A DNA stretch of 64,000 nucleotides. It comes from Candidatus Sericytochromatia bacterium S15B-MN24 CBMW_12. Its GTDB lineage: Bacteria; Cyanobacteriota; Sericytochromatia; S15B-MN24; UBA4093. Positions 1 through 7,463 of the stretch are shown piece after piece. Below the pieces are notes generated by a model. The model saw nothing but the letters and a program-made list of their open reading frames with translations, was not told the DNA's origin and made no database searches. The position numbers were made by a program, and so were the translations under genes. Location of the stretch: NCBI GenBank assembly GCA_002083825.1, contig DAZV01000026.1, positions 299,118 to 363,117 on the forward strand, in the 5' to 3' direction. Numbering within the stretch: the stretch's first letter is position 1; the number at the start of each line of letters is the position of its first letter.

Positions 1-758
1 GGGAAATTCTCCGGCCGGATCCAAAACGCGTAAACCTGCTCGACGGACGCGTCGATCGTCATGGTCTTCTGGACCGCGAGCCCGCGATCCGCCGTCCCCA
101 TACCGATCAGGCTGCGCAGTTCACGGTTGGACAGCGCCCGTCCCAGGATTCCCAAGCCCAGGATGCCCAGTCCCGTTCCCGACAGGCCTCGCTTGGCCAG
201 TCCCCAAAGGACCAACCCGCTTCCCCCGAGGCCCGTCACCAGCCGATAGGCCGGCGTCCAGTACCGCTGCCGGAACTCCCGTTCTTCGGGCGTCAGCACG
301 TTTCCGCCCTCCAAGATCGGCATGTCCGCTAGCTCATGCCGCTCCAGCCGGTCCTCGATGGCGTCCACTTCGTGCATCCGCCGGATCGCACCGAGCATGC
401 TCCCAGCCTCCGCCGTGAGCACGGGGCCGCTGAGCGTCACCCGTCCTTTCCGGGCGGAGACCTCGATCGCATGGGGATGCGAGCAGTGGCGACCCAGCTT
501 GGCGCGGACCCGGGCCACCAGGATCTCGTCGTCGAGCGCTTCCCCGCGCAACCGGTTCGAGGTCATGGCCACCCATCCCGAGGCCCGGTTGCTGAGGTCC
601 CGCTGCGCGACGGCCACTCCCTCCCGGCTCACGCGAGAATAATGAACCGCCTTGTCGCGGAGGAGGGCCCGCCGGCGCTTTCCCCGATCCGGATCGACCA
701 GGTAGGTGAGCCCCGATCCGAATGCTAGCCCCGCGAGCACGGCCAGTGCCTTGTTCAT
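1..758 (-). CDS. BON-domain and SRPBCC-domain protein, 3' end cut by window
   Basis: The frame is open from an ATG at 758 to the window edge (252 codons, no stop), with GGAGG a few bases upstream. The N-terminus (MNKALAVLAGLAFGSGLTYL) is a hydrophobic helix with a positively charged stretch (KRRR) after it, like a membrane anchor. Residues about 75-140 resemble a BON domain (alpha/beta, ending VTLSGPVLTAE). Next comes a glycine-rich hydrophobic stretch around 170-200 and then the first strand of an SRPBCC/polyketide-cyclase domain (VQKTMTIDASVEQVYAFW). This BON plus SRPBCC pairing occurs in bacterial envelope or stress proteins of unknown biochemical role. It is transcribed divergently from the glycosidase gene. 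Confidence 0.75.
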   Translation of the reverse strand, partial: MNKALAVLAGLAFGSGLTYLVDPDRGKRRRALLRDKAVHYSRVSREGVAVAQRDLSNRASGWVAMTSNRLRGEALDDEILVARVRAKLGRHCSHPHAIEVSARKGRVTLSGPVLTAEAGSMLGAIRRMHEVDAIEDRLERHELADMPILEGGNVLTPEEREFRQRYWTPAYRLVTGLGGSGLVLWGLAKRGLSGTGLGILGLGILGRALSNRELRSLIGMGTADRGLAVQKTMTIDASVEQVYAFWIRPENF

Positions 759-832
759 GGTGATTCCTCCCAAATTGCAAGGCCCGGGTCCCTTGCCAGA
801 CGCTTGATACCGCCATGGCTTCCCAGGATCGC

Positions 833-846
833 TTAACATGTGTTAA
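833..846. promoter_or_regulatory. Inverted repeat TTAACA-TG-TGTTAA in divergent intergenic region
   Basis: A perfect 6-2-6 inverted repeat lies in the 149 bp between the divergent BON protein and glycosidase genes, about 60 bp upstream of the glycosidase start. It is AT-rich against a GC-rich background and would suit an operator for a dimeric regulator. The regulator is unknown, and no convincing -35/-10 pair was identified here. Confidence 0.3.
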
Positions 847-907
847 TAATTTACCGGGTGGCGCAAGGGCGGCTTGTCTCTGGGCCAGCTTGCGGGAAGG
901 AGCGGGA

Positions 908-3154
908 ATGTTCAAAGACGTCAATCGCTTCAAGATGTTCCCGGAGGTCCTGATAGCGTATCAGGGACACTCGCTCTTGATCACCGGCGTCCACGGCCAG
1001 ATCCGGCAGGGAATCGAGGGCTTTTACCACCACCAGACCCGCTTCCTCCAGCACATGGATCTCGAGGTGGACGGCATGCATCCGGCATTCGTCTCGGCGA
1101 ACCCCGTAGACCCCTATTCCTACATCTCGTACTTTCTGGTCCCCACTCCCGCGGGCCCCAGAGCCGGACCCCCGCCGGACGGCGGCGGGGAAATCGTCGA
1201 CAAGGCGATCGAGATTCAGCTCAACGGCTTCGTCGGCAATGGCCTCCACGTCGACGTGCACCTGACCAATCACGCCTTGATCCCCACCGAGATCACCCTG
1301 CGCTGGGGCCTGGGAGCGGACTTCGCGGATCTGAGCGAGGCCATTGAGGGGCGGCGTAGCCAGGACGCCCCGGTTTCGCCTACCTGGCACGACGGGGACG
1401 GCCCGCGCGAGCTGAGCTTTCGCTATCTGCACCCTGATCTGGCACACGAAGCGCTCCTGAGGTTTCCGGTGATCCAGGGCTCGCCGACCTGGAAAGACGG
1501 CAAGATCTGCTACCGCTTGCGCCTGGATCCTCAAGTTCCCTTGCGCTTCTGCATGTCCCTTCACCCGATCTTCTGCGGCGAGCGGCACGACCCTATCTAC
1601 GATTGCGACTCCTTCCGCTCGAAGGACACCGAATGGGACCGCAGCCGCGACACCTGGCAGCGGGAGATCCCACGCTTGCTCACCCCCTCGGCCATGGTCC
1701 AGGACGCCTGGGATCGCGCCATCTCGGACCTGGGATCCTTGCCGCTTTTCGACGGCCGAGGCCCGCAAGTCTTCACCCCCGCCGCCGGCATTCCGCTCTA
1801 CCAAGCCCTGTTCGGCCGTGACACCCTGACCACCGTTTGGCAGGCCGGCCTGGTGAGCCCCCTCATGATGCGGGGCACCCTGGAGACCCTCGCCATCTGG
1901 CTCGGCAAGAAAAAAGACGATCGCCATGACGAGCAGCCTGGCCGCGTCATCCACCAGCACCAGCTCAGCCCGCTCGCCCTCCTGGGCAAGACCCCGTTTC
2001 TGCGCTATTACGGGGATTACGCGGGGCCGGGCCTCTTCCTGATCGGCCTGGGCTGGTACTTCATGCTCACGGGGGATCGGGATTTCCTGCGGAGCATGAA
2101 GGAGCCTGCCCTCCGCGTGCTCGACTGGATGGACCGCGAGGGCGATCGCGACGGAGACGGCTTCTACGAGTACGAGACCCGGGCCGGAGACTGGGGAACC
2201 AAGAACCAAGGCTGGAAGGACTCCCCTCAATCCGTCCTCTACCCCGACGGGGCCTGCGTCCCCAACCCCATCGCCTCCGTCGAGATCCAGGGCTACTACT
2301 TCGTCGCCAAGCAACTCATCGGGCAAACCTTCCTGGCCCTGGGAGAGGTGGCGCGCGGTATCGACCTCATCCGCCAGGCAGAGGACCTGAAGCATCGCTT
2401 CAACCAGGCTTTCTGGCTGGAGGAGGGATACCTGGCCATGGCCCTGGATCCGGAGAAACGTCCGGTTGCCACCGTGGCCTCCAACATGGGCCATTGCCTC
2501 GCCTGCGGCATCGTCGATCAGGACAAGGCGGCCTCCGTGGCCGGCCGCTTGATGGCTCCCGACATGTTCAGCGGCTGGGGCATCCGCACGTTGTCGAGCC
2601 TTCACCCCGCCTACAACCCCTTCGCCTACCACCTGGGATCGGTCTGGCCCTCGGAGAATGGCTCCATCGCCTTCGGCTTCAAGCGCTATGGCCTTGACGG
2701 ACTGGTGCACGATCTGGCCCGCGGCCTTTTCGATGCGACCGCGATCTTCGCTGAGAACCGCTTGCCCGAGGCGATAGGAGGACATCCTCGCGATCGCCTG
2801 CACCCCCATCCCGGAATCTACCCCCAGTCCAACGCGCCCCAGGCCTGGTCTTCCAGCGCCGTCACCCTCTTGATCCAGGCCTTCCTCGGCATCCGGGTCT
2901 ACGCCCCGCTCAACGCCGTCTTGATCGACCCCGACCTTCCCGAATGGCTGCCCGAACTGAAGCTGGCGGAGATAGCGATCGGAAACTCGCGCGTGAGCCT
3001 TCACTTCTGGCGCGACTCCTCGGGAGAGACCGATTACCGGATCCTCGAGTCCAGGGGAAACCCGCACGTGCTGCGTCAGCCCCCGTCCAATCACCTCTCG
3101 GCGGGTTTCTTCAATCGGCTGGGAGATCTCGTCGAATCCCTGCTGCCTCACTGA
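908..3154 (+). CDS. Glycogen debranching enzyme-like (amylo-alpha-1,6-glucosidase family)
   Basis: Protein of 748 aa. The frame runs 31 codons further upstream, but ATG 908 is chosen because it follows GGAAGGAGCGGGA and begins the conserved N-terminal domain. That N-terminal beta domain (about residues 20-250) is of the GDE_N type. The rest is an (alpha/alpha)6 glycosidase barrel with family-typical blocks FGRDTLTTVWQ, KNQGWKDS and GSVWPSENGSIAFG. The family acts on alpha-glucans such as glycogen side branches. No signal peptide is seen, so it is probably cytoplasmic and used in glycogen or trehalose-type reserve turnover. No other glycogen genes lie nearby. Confidence 0.88.
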   Translation: MFKDVNRFKMFPEVLIAYQGHSLLITGVHGQIRQGIEGFYHHQTRFLQHMDLEVDGMHPAFVSANPVDPYSYISYFLVPTPAGPRAGPPPDGGGEIVDKAIEIQLNGFVGNGLHVDVHLTNHALIPTEITLRWGLGADFADLSEAIEGRRSQDAPVSPTWHDGDGPRELSFRYLHPDLAHEALLRFPVIQGSPTWKDGKICYRLRLDPQVPLRFCMSLHPIFCGERHDPIYDCDSFRSKDTEWDRSRDTWQREIPRLLTPSAMVQDAWDRAISDLGSLPLFDGRGPQVFTPAAGIPLYQALFGRDTLTTVWQAGLVSPLMMRGTLETLAIWLGKKKDDRHDEQPGRVIHQHQLSPLALLGKTPFLRYYGDYAGPGLFLIGLGWYFMLTGDRDFLRSMKEPALRVLDWMDREGDRDGDGFYEYETRAGDWGTKNQGWKDSPQSVLYPDGACVPNPIASVEIQGYYFVAKQLIGQTFLALGEVARGIDLIRQAEDLKHRFNQAFWLEEGYLAMALDPEKRPVATVASNMGHCLACGIVDQDKAASVAGRLMAPDMFSGWGIRTLSSLHPAYNPFAYHLGSVWPSENGSIAFGFKRYGLDGLVHDLARGLFDATAIFAENRLPEAIGGHPRDRLHPHPGIYPQSNAPQAWSSSAVTLLIQAFLGIRVYAPLNAVLIDPDLPEWLPELKLAEIAIGNSRVSLHFWRDSSGETDYRILESRGNPHVLRQPPSNHLSAGFFNRLGDLVESLLPH

Positions 3155-3202
3155 GAAAGGAGCTTGCCATCGCCCCCCCGTAATGCCTTGCAAGGAGGAA
3201 TC

Positions 3203-4276
3203 ATGCCAGCATCAGGGACCACCGAGGCCGCACTTCGCGCCACCGTTCGGGACTTCCTCTCCGCCGAAACCCCTGCGCTCAGGATCATCGAGGCGCTCGG
3301 CGCGGATCTTCGGGAGCGGATGCGCCGAGAGGTCCTGGCGGGCCTGGGCGATCCCTTCCGGAGCGGAATCCCCTCGACCTATTTCTACGACCAGACGGGC
3401 TCGGAACTCTACGAGCAGATCACGGCGCTTCCCGAGTACTACCCCACCCGAACCGAGGCGAGTCTGCTCCGGCAGATAGCTCCCCGCCTGGCCGATAGCA
3501 TTCCCGCAAGGCAAATGGTCGAGCTTGGGAGCGGGTCCTCGGCGAAGACCCGGTTGTTGCTGGACGCGTTTCATGCGGGTGAAAGCCCCCTAACCTACGT
3601 CCCCATCGATGTCAGTCGCGGCATGCTCCGCGACATCGCGGGACAACTGGTCGAGGCCTACCCCGGCATGCGCGTGCTGGGATTGGCGGCCCAGTTCGAC
3701 GACGCACTCGACCTCCTTCCACTCAGCGACGATCGGCTCGTACTCTTTCTCGGCGGAACACTCGGCAACTTTACCCCCCTTCGCCAAGACGCTTTCTTCG
3801 CGGGACTTCGCCGGGCCATGCGACCTGGAAACCATCTGCTTCTGGGTTTCGATCGCCGCGCGCATCCCGGAAAACCGGCCTCGGTCATCCATGCGGCCTA
3901 CAACGACGCCCATGGAGTGACGGCGCAGTTCAACTTGAACCTCTTGACGCGCCTCAACCGGGAGCTGGAGGCCGATTTCCGACTGGCGTGCTGGCAGCAC
4001 CGCGCTTTTTACAATGCCGCCGAGCATCAGATCGAGATGGTGCTGGAAAGTACGACGGATCAAGCCGTTCGGGTCGCGGGGCAGCTTTTTTTCTACAAGG
4101 CGGGCGAGAGCATCCTCACCGAAATTTCCCGGAAGTTCGATCCCGATGAGCTTGCCTCTTGGCTGGCTCGGCAGGGTTTCGTGACGCGTGCATGCTGGAT
4201 GGACGAGCGAGAGGTCTATGGCCTCATGCTGGTATGTCGCGTTCACACCGAGGGCCTAGAGCTCGATCGGGAGTGA
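3203..4276 (+). CDS. egtD: L-histidine N-alpha-methyltransferase (EgtD-type)
   Basis: Protein of 357 aa. The start at 3203 is chosen over an in-frame start 39 bases upstream because GGAGG precedes it. The family signature STYFYDQTGSELYEQI followed by LPEYYPTRTEASLL, and the SAM-binding block MVELGSGSSAKTRLLLDAF, mark the EgtD/Methyltransf_33 family. This family trimethylates histidine to hercynine in the first step of ergothioneine synthesis. The gene follows the glycosidase by 48 bp. The partner sulfoxide synthase EgtB is not in the window, so the product could be hercynine alone, or egtB may lie elsewhere. Confidence 0.9.
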   Translation: MPASGTTEAALRATVRDFLSAETPALRIIEALGADLRERMRREVLAGLGDPFRSGIPSTYFYDQTGSELYEQITALPEYYPTRTEASLLRQIAPRLADSIPARQMVELGSGSSAKTRLLLDAFHAGESPLTYVPIDVSRGMLRDIAGQLVEAYPGMRVLGLAAQFDDALDLLPLSDDRLVLFLGGTLGNFTPLRQDAFFAGLRRAMRPGNHLLLGFDRRAHPGKPASVIHAAYNDAHGVTAQFNLNLLTRLNRELEADFRLACWQHRAFYNAAEHQIEMVLESTTDQAVRVAGQLFFYKAGESILTEISRKFDPDELASWLARQGFVTRACWMDEREVYGLMLVCRVHTEGLELDRE

Positions 4277-4548
4277 GGGCTGAAATATCCCGAGGAACTA
4301 CGGTGGCTACAATCCCCCGAGCGTCCTAAGGTAGGGTGGCGACGGCGATTTTCCGACGGTGATCGGCCCTCTCAGTGCCTTCGCGGTCCAGAAAGGGCCG
4401 ATCAGGCGCTGGCAGTTCGGTCGCCGGGTTTGTATTGGTGTGGTTTTTGGGTACGAGAAGGAAACGCCTGTCCCGCTCGGGACCCTCGAGAAGGTGCCAA
4501 ATCGGCAGTGGGCGAGTCGCGATCCAGGTCTTTTCAGGGAGTCACACC
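4277..4548 (+). promoter_or_regulatory. Long structured leader upstream of repeat protein
   Basis: This 272-bp gap holds a possible -10 (TACAAT, 4308-4313). About 50 bases downstream is a perfect 10-bp inverted repeat, GATCGGCCCT at 4361-4370 and AGGGCCGATC at 4394-4403, with a 23-base loop. Further GC-rich complementary segments (GCGACGGCGA and GGTCGCCGG) flank it. It could be a structured 5' untranslated region. I could not match it to a known riboswitch class, and no T-run follows the hairpin, so it is not an ordinary terminator. Confidence 0.3.
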
Positions 4549-6453
4549 ATGCGCAAAGGTCTCGGCGACTGGCTTTCCAACGTTCCTGAGCACATCAACG
4601 AGGCGCTCAAGAGCGCCTCGAACTGGTTGGAGGATGGCCGGCCTGCCGACCAGCCTTCCGGCACGGAGCCCCCTCGTGGCGGCCGGAAACAGGCGCCGGT
4701 CTTTCATGACGCCGCCCGGACCAGCTCACCCAATGGCCCCGACGCCGATCTGGGCGACCCGAACCAGCGCGCAGCCGCCCTGCAGCAACTCATCGCCAAG
4801 TACTTCGGCGGTCGCCTGCCCTACGGTCTCTCGATCGATACCCTCCTGCCGCTGGCAGCCACTCCCCAGCGCTTCCAGGTTCTCTCCGATCTTCTCGCGC
4901 TCCTGAGTCGCAAGGGCTGCCCGTTATCTGCCGACATGCTGGTGGGCTGGGGCTCGATGGCTGTGTCGGGCCGTCTCCTCGCCTCCCTGGAGCAACTCCT
5001 CGACCTCCTCGCCGTCCGGAACGAAATGGATTGGGTGCGCCTTTTCACCTTGCTGCAATCCAACTGGGGCCGGCCCGCCTTCGATCGGATCTTTCAGCTC
5101 GCCGATGGTCTGGCTACCATGAAGCGCATGCTCTCCCTTGCCTCCCTGGAGATCTTGTCCCAGAGCTTGCACAGCACACAAGCCATCGATTGCTTTCTCC
5201 AGGCCATCCGGGCTTTTCGTGCCAGCGACCAGCTTTCCTGGGACGAACTCGACGCGGTGGTCGTGAAGTTTGCCACGAACGAGGAGTCTGCCGCCACCAT
5301 CGGGGAGATCGGCGCGCTCTTGGCCCACCGGGATCGTCAGGGTTATCGGGCCGCCGATTTGGGCTTCATTTTCGGCGAACTGGCCACGCGGACTGCGGTC
5401 AAACGCTATCTCCAGGCTTTCAAGATTCTCGACGAGCGGCAGATCCGCTTCGACGAGTTCGATTCCTTCGTGACCTCCTTTGCGCGACACTCCGAGGATA
5501 TCGAGTGGTTGACCGAGGCTGTCCAGGGCTTTCAGGACGCCGGGCGAGGCATCACGCGCCTGACCTTGGTCCAGCTCCGTGAGTGGGCCCCGACCACCGC
5601 TGCCCTCAAGCGCTACGTCCGCGGCATGCGCGCCTTCGTCGACTCGGGTTTGACGCCGGAGCATGTGGATCGCTTCCTTTTGCCTCACATGGCGTCCGAG
5701 GCCGAGGCTGCCGTGGCTTCGCTGATTGGTGAACTTGGCAGCCGCTTGTTCGAGGGGAAACTCACGCTGGAAAAGGCGGAGAGGCTCTTCGGGGCGCTCC
5801 CGGAGCGTGCCGCGGTGAAACGCTATGAGCAGGCGGTTCATCTCTTGCGGGAGGCCGGTCTTCGACCTGCCGACATCGAAGTGCTCGCCCCCGAGTTCTG
5901 CCGCACCACCGACGACGCCATCTGGCTGGAAGCCTTCGTGCGCAACAGCGTCGAGAACGAACGAGCTGTCGAGCGCCTCGAGTTGTTCCATATCCGAGAG
6001 CGCTGTCCCGAGGTCACTCATATTTACCGATACTTCCGGTTGCGCAAGCTGCTGGACGATTTCAGCCAGATCCCCCAGGCGGATTTCGAAGATCTCGCCT
6101 TCGCCGCGGTCCTCGACGAAGAGCTCTCGCTGGCCTGTCTGGTGGAACTTCTGGCGGAGTGGGGAAGGCAGGGCGATTGCACGACCGCCGACATCCTGCG
6201 CCTCCTGGCGAGTTTTTCGGGCCGCGCGGGGATCCAGCGCTACAAGACGGCCATCCAGAACTTCCAGGGATCCTGGACGAAGCTGGACGAGCTGGCGATT
6301 GCCTATGCCAAGACCGACGAGCGCGCCGCGATCATGGCCATGGTCGGCAAGAGCTTGGGAGCACGAAATCACAACGATCTCGATCGGAACCCCGCGCTCG
6401 TGCAGACGATCGCCCAGGTGATCGCCAGGGCCGAGCTGGCAGGAGGTCCCTAA
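4549..6453 (+). CDS. Uncharacterised protein of ~70-residue tandem helical repeats
   Basis: Protein of 634 aa starting at ATG 4549 (CAGGGAG just upstream); an in-frame start 174 bases upstream would have to be read through the structured leader. The first ~75 residues are polar and proline-rich. From about residue 140 to 606 the chain is almost wholly predicted helix and is organised in units of 69-70 residues. A basic-aromatic marker recurs at KRY 285, KRY 354, KRY 424, YRY 493 and QRY 563. Less regular units precede them (about 140-209 and 210-281). No signal peptide or membrane segment is seen. The gene sits 159 bp upstream of cheX on the same strand, so a scaffold or adaptor role in the chemosensory system is possible but unproven. 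I do not recognise the family. Confidence 0.7.
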   Translation: MRKGLGDWLSNVPEHINEALKSASNWLEDGRPADQPSGTEPPRGGRKQAPVFHDAARTSSPNGPDADLGDPNQRAAALQQLIAKYFGGRLPYGLSIDTLLPLAATPQRFQVLSDLLALLSRKGCPLSADMLVGWGSMAVSGRLLASLEQLLDLLAVRNEMDWVRLFTLLQSNWGRPAFDRIFQLADGLATMKRMLSLASLEILSQSLHSTQAIDCFLQAIRAFRASDQLSWDELDAVVVKFATNEESAATIGEIGALLAHRDRQGYRAADLGFIFGELATRTAVKRYLQAFKILDERQIRFDEFDSFVTSFARHSEDIEWLTEAVQGFQDAGRGITRLTLVQLREWAPTTAALKRYVRGMRAFVDSGLTPEHVDRFLLPHMASEAEAAVASLIGELGSRLFEGKLTLEKAERLFGALPERAAVKRYEQAVHLLREAGLRPADIEVLAPEFCRTTDDAIWLEAFVRNSVENERAVERLELFHIRERCPEVTHIYRYFRLRKLLDDFSQIPQADFEDLAFAAVLDEELSLACLVELLAEWGRQGDCTTADILRLLASFSGRAGIQRYKTAIQNFQGSWTKLDELAIAYAKTDERAAIMAMVGKSLGARNHNDLDRNPALVQTIAQVIARAELAGGP

Positions 6454-6612
6454 TTGCGAAAAATTGGGGCGGCTCGTGCGCCGGGAGCGGTGAAAGTGCC
6501 GAGCAATCGGGTATTCTTAGAGAGACACGAACCGCGAAGCCCGTGGCTCGAATCCGGGGCGGGACGCCTCGATGCCAGCCGGGGCGGGTGGCAAGAAATG
6601 AAAGGATAGCCA

Positions 6613-7098
6613 ATGTCGACTTCCACTGGTCTGGATATCATCCGCGCCTTCGGGCAGGCCTCCGAGCAGGTCCTGCAAGAAGTGCTGGGCGAGTCCCCTA
6701 CGCGCGGTGCGCCGACCTTCCAAATTGGGCCGACCATCCCCCTGCAGGAGGTTAATGTCCAGGTGGGCGTCACGGGCAACCTGACGGGGCACGTCAACTT
6801 CGGGATGGACATGACGACCGCTCTGGCTCTCGCGGGCACCATGATGATGGAAGAGATCCATGAACTCGACGAGATGGCCCTCTCGGCCCTTTCGGAGCTC
6901 GCCAACATGATCGCGGGCAACGCCCGAACCTTCCTCAATCAGCTGGCCGGCTTCTCGGACATCACCCCCCCGTCGGTCCTCATGGGGGCCTCGATCTCCG
7001 GCACCTGGTCGCATATTCGTGCCATGAGCATCCCGCTCGTCTTGGGGGCGGGAACCATCCATCTGACCGTCGGCATTCGCGTAAAGGAGACCAAGTAA
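6613..7098 (+). CDS. cheX: CheX/CheC-type CheY-phosphate phosphatase
   Basis: Protein of 161 aa. It carries the CheX/CheC phosphatase signature ExxN, here Glu95 and Asn98 in SELANMIAGNA, within a helix followed by beta strands typical of the fold. Only one such motif is seen, as in CheX (CheC has two). The family removes phosphate from CheY-P and ends the signal. AAAGGA lies upstream of the start. The stop codon overlaps the cheY start by one base (TAATG), so the two are translationally coupled, which fits the phosphatase acting on its neighbour. Confidence 0.82.
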   Translation: MSTSTGLDIIRAFGQASEQVLQEVLGESPTRGAPTFQIGPTIPLQEVNVQVGVTGNLTGHVNFGMDMTTALALAGTMMMEEIHELDEMALSALSELANMIAGNARTFLNQLAGFSDITPPSVLMGASISGTWSHIRAMSIPLVLGAGTIHLTVGIRVKETK

Positions 7099-7463
7099 TG
7101 AGCATCCGTGTCCTCATTGTCGACGACGCTCCCTTCATGAGAAAGAACCTCGCCAAGATCATCGCTGAGCGAGGCTGGGAGGTCGCCGGCGAGGCGGGTA
7201 ACGGCAAGGAGGCCATCGCTCAGTTCGCTTCTCTCAGGCCCGACGTCGTCACCATGGACATCACCATGCCGGAGATGGACGGCATCACGGCGGTCAAGGC
7301 CATCGTGAGCTCCGATCCCAAGGCCCGGGTCGTGATGTGTTCTGCCGTCGGCCAGCAAGACATGATCGTCGAGGCGGTCCGCTCTGGAGCCAAGGACTTC
7401 ATCGTCAAGCCCTTCCAGAAGGATCGGGTCATCGCCGCCATAGAAGGAGCCATGGCCAAGTGA
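7098..7463 (+). CDS. cheY: CheY-type single-domain response regulator
   Basis: Protein of 121 aa, a bare receiver domain. Acidic pair Asp9-Asp10, phospho-acceptor Asp54 (DVVTMDITMPEMDG), and Lys in DFIVKPF are all present. It is preceded by AAAGGAG within the end of cheX. Its stop overlaps the GTG start of cheA. As the only stand-alone receiver in this operon it is the likely output of CheA. Confidence 0.93.
   Translation: MSIRVLIVDDAPFMRKNLAKIIAERGWEVAGEAGNGKEAIAQFASLRPDVVTMDITMPEMDGITAVKAIVSSDPKARVVMCSAVGQQDMIVEAVRSGAKDFIVKPFQKDRVIAAIEGAMAK

Noticed and set aside
851..3193. 780-codon open frame antisense to the glycosidase gene
   Set aside because: High GC leaves long antisense frames open; its translation has no recognisable domain, while the + strand frame is a clear enzyme.
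4359..4589. 76-codon frame in the repeat-protein leader
   Set aside because: No ribosome site, overlaps the structured leader and the true start at 4549.
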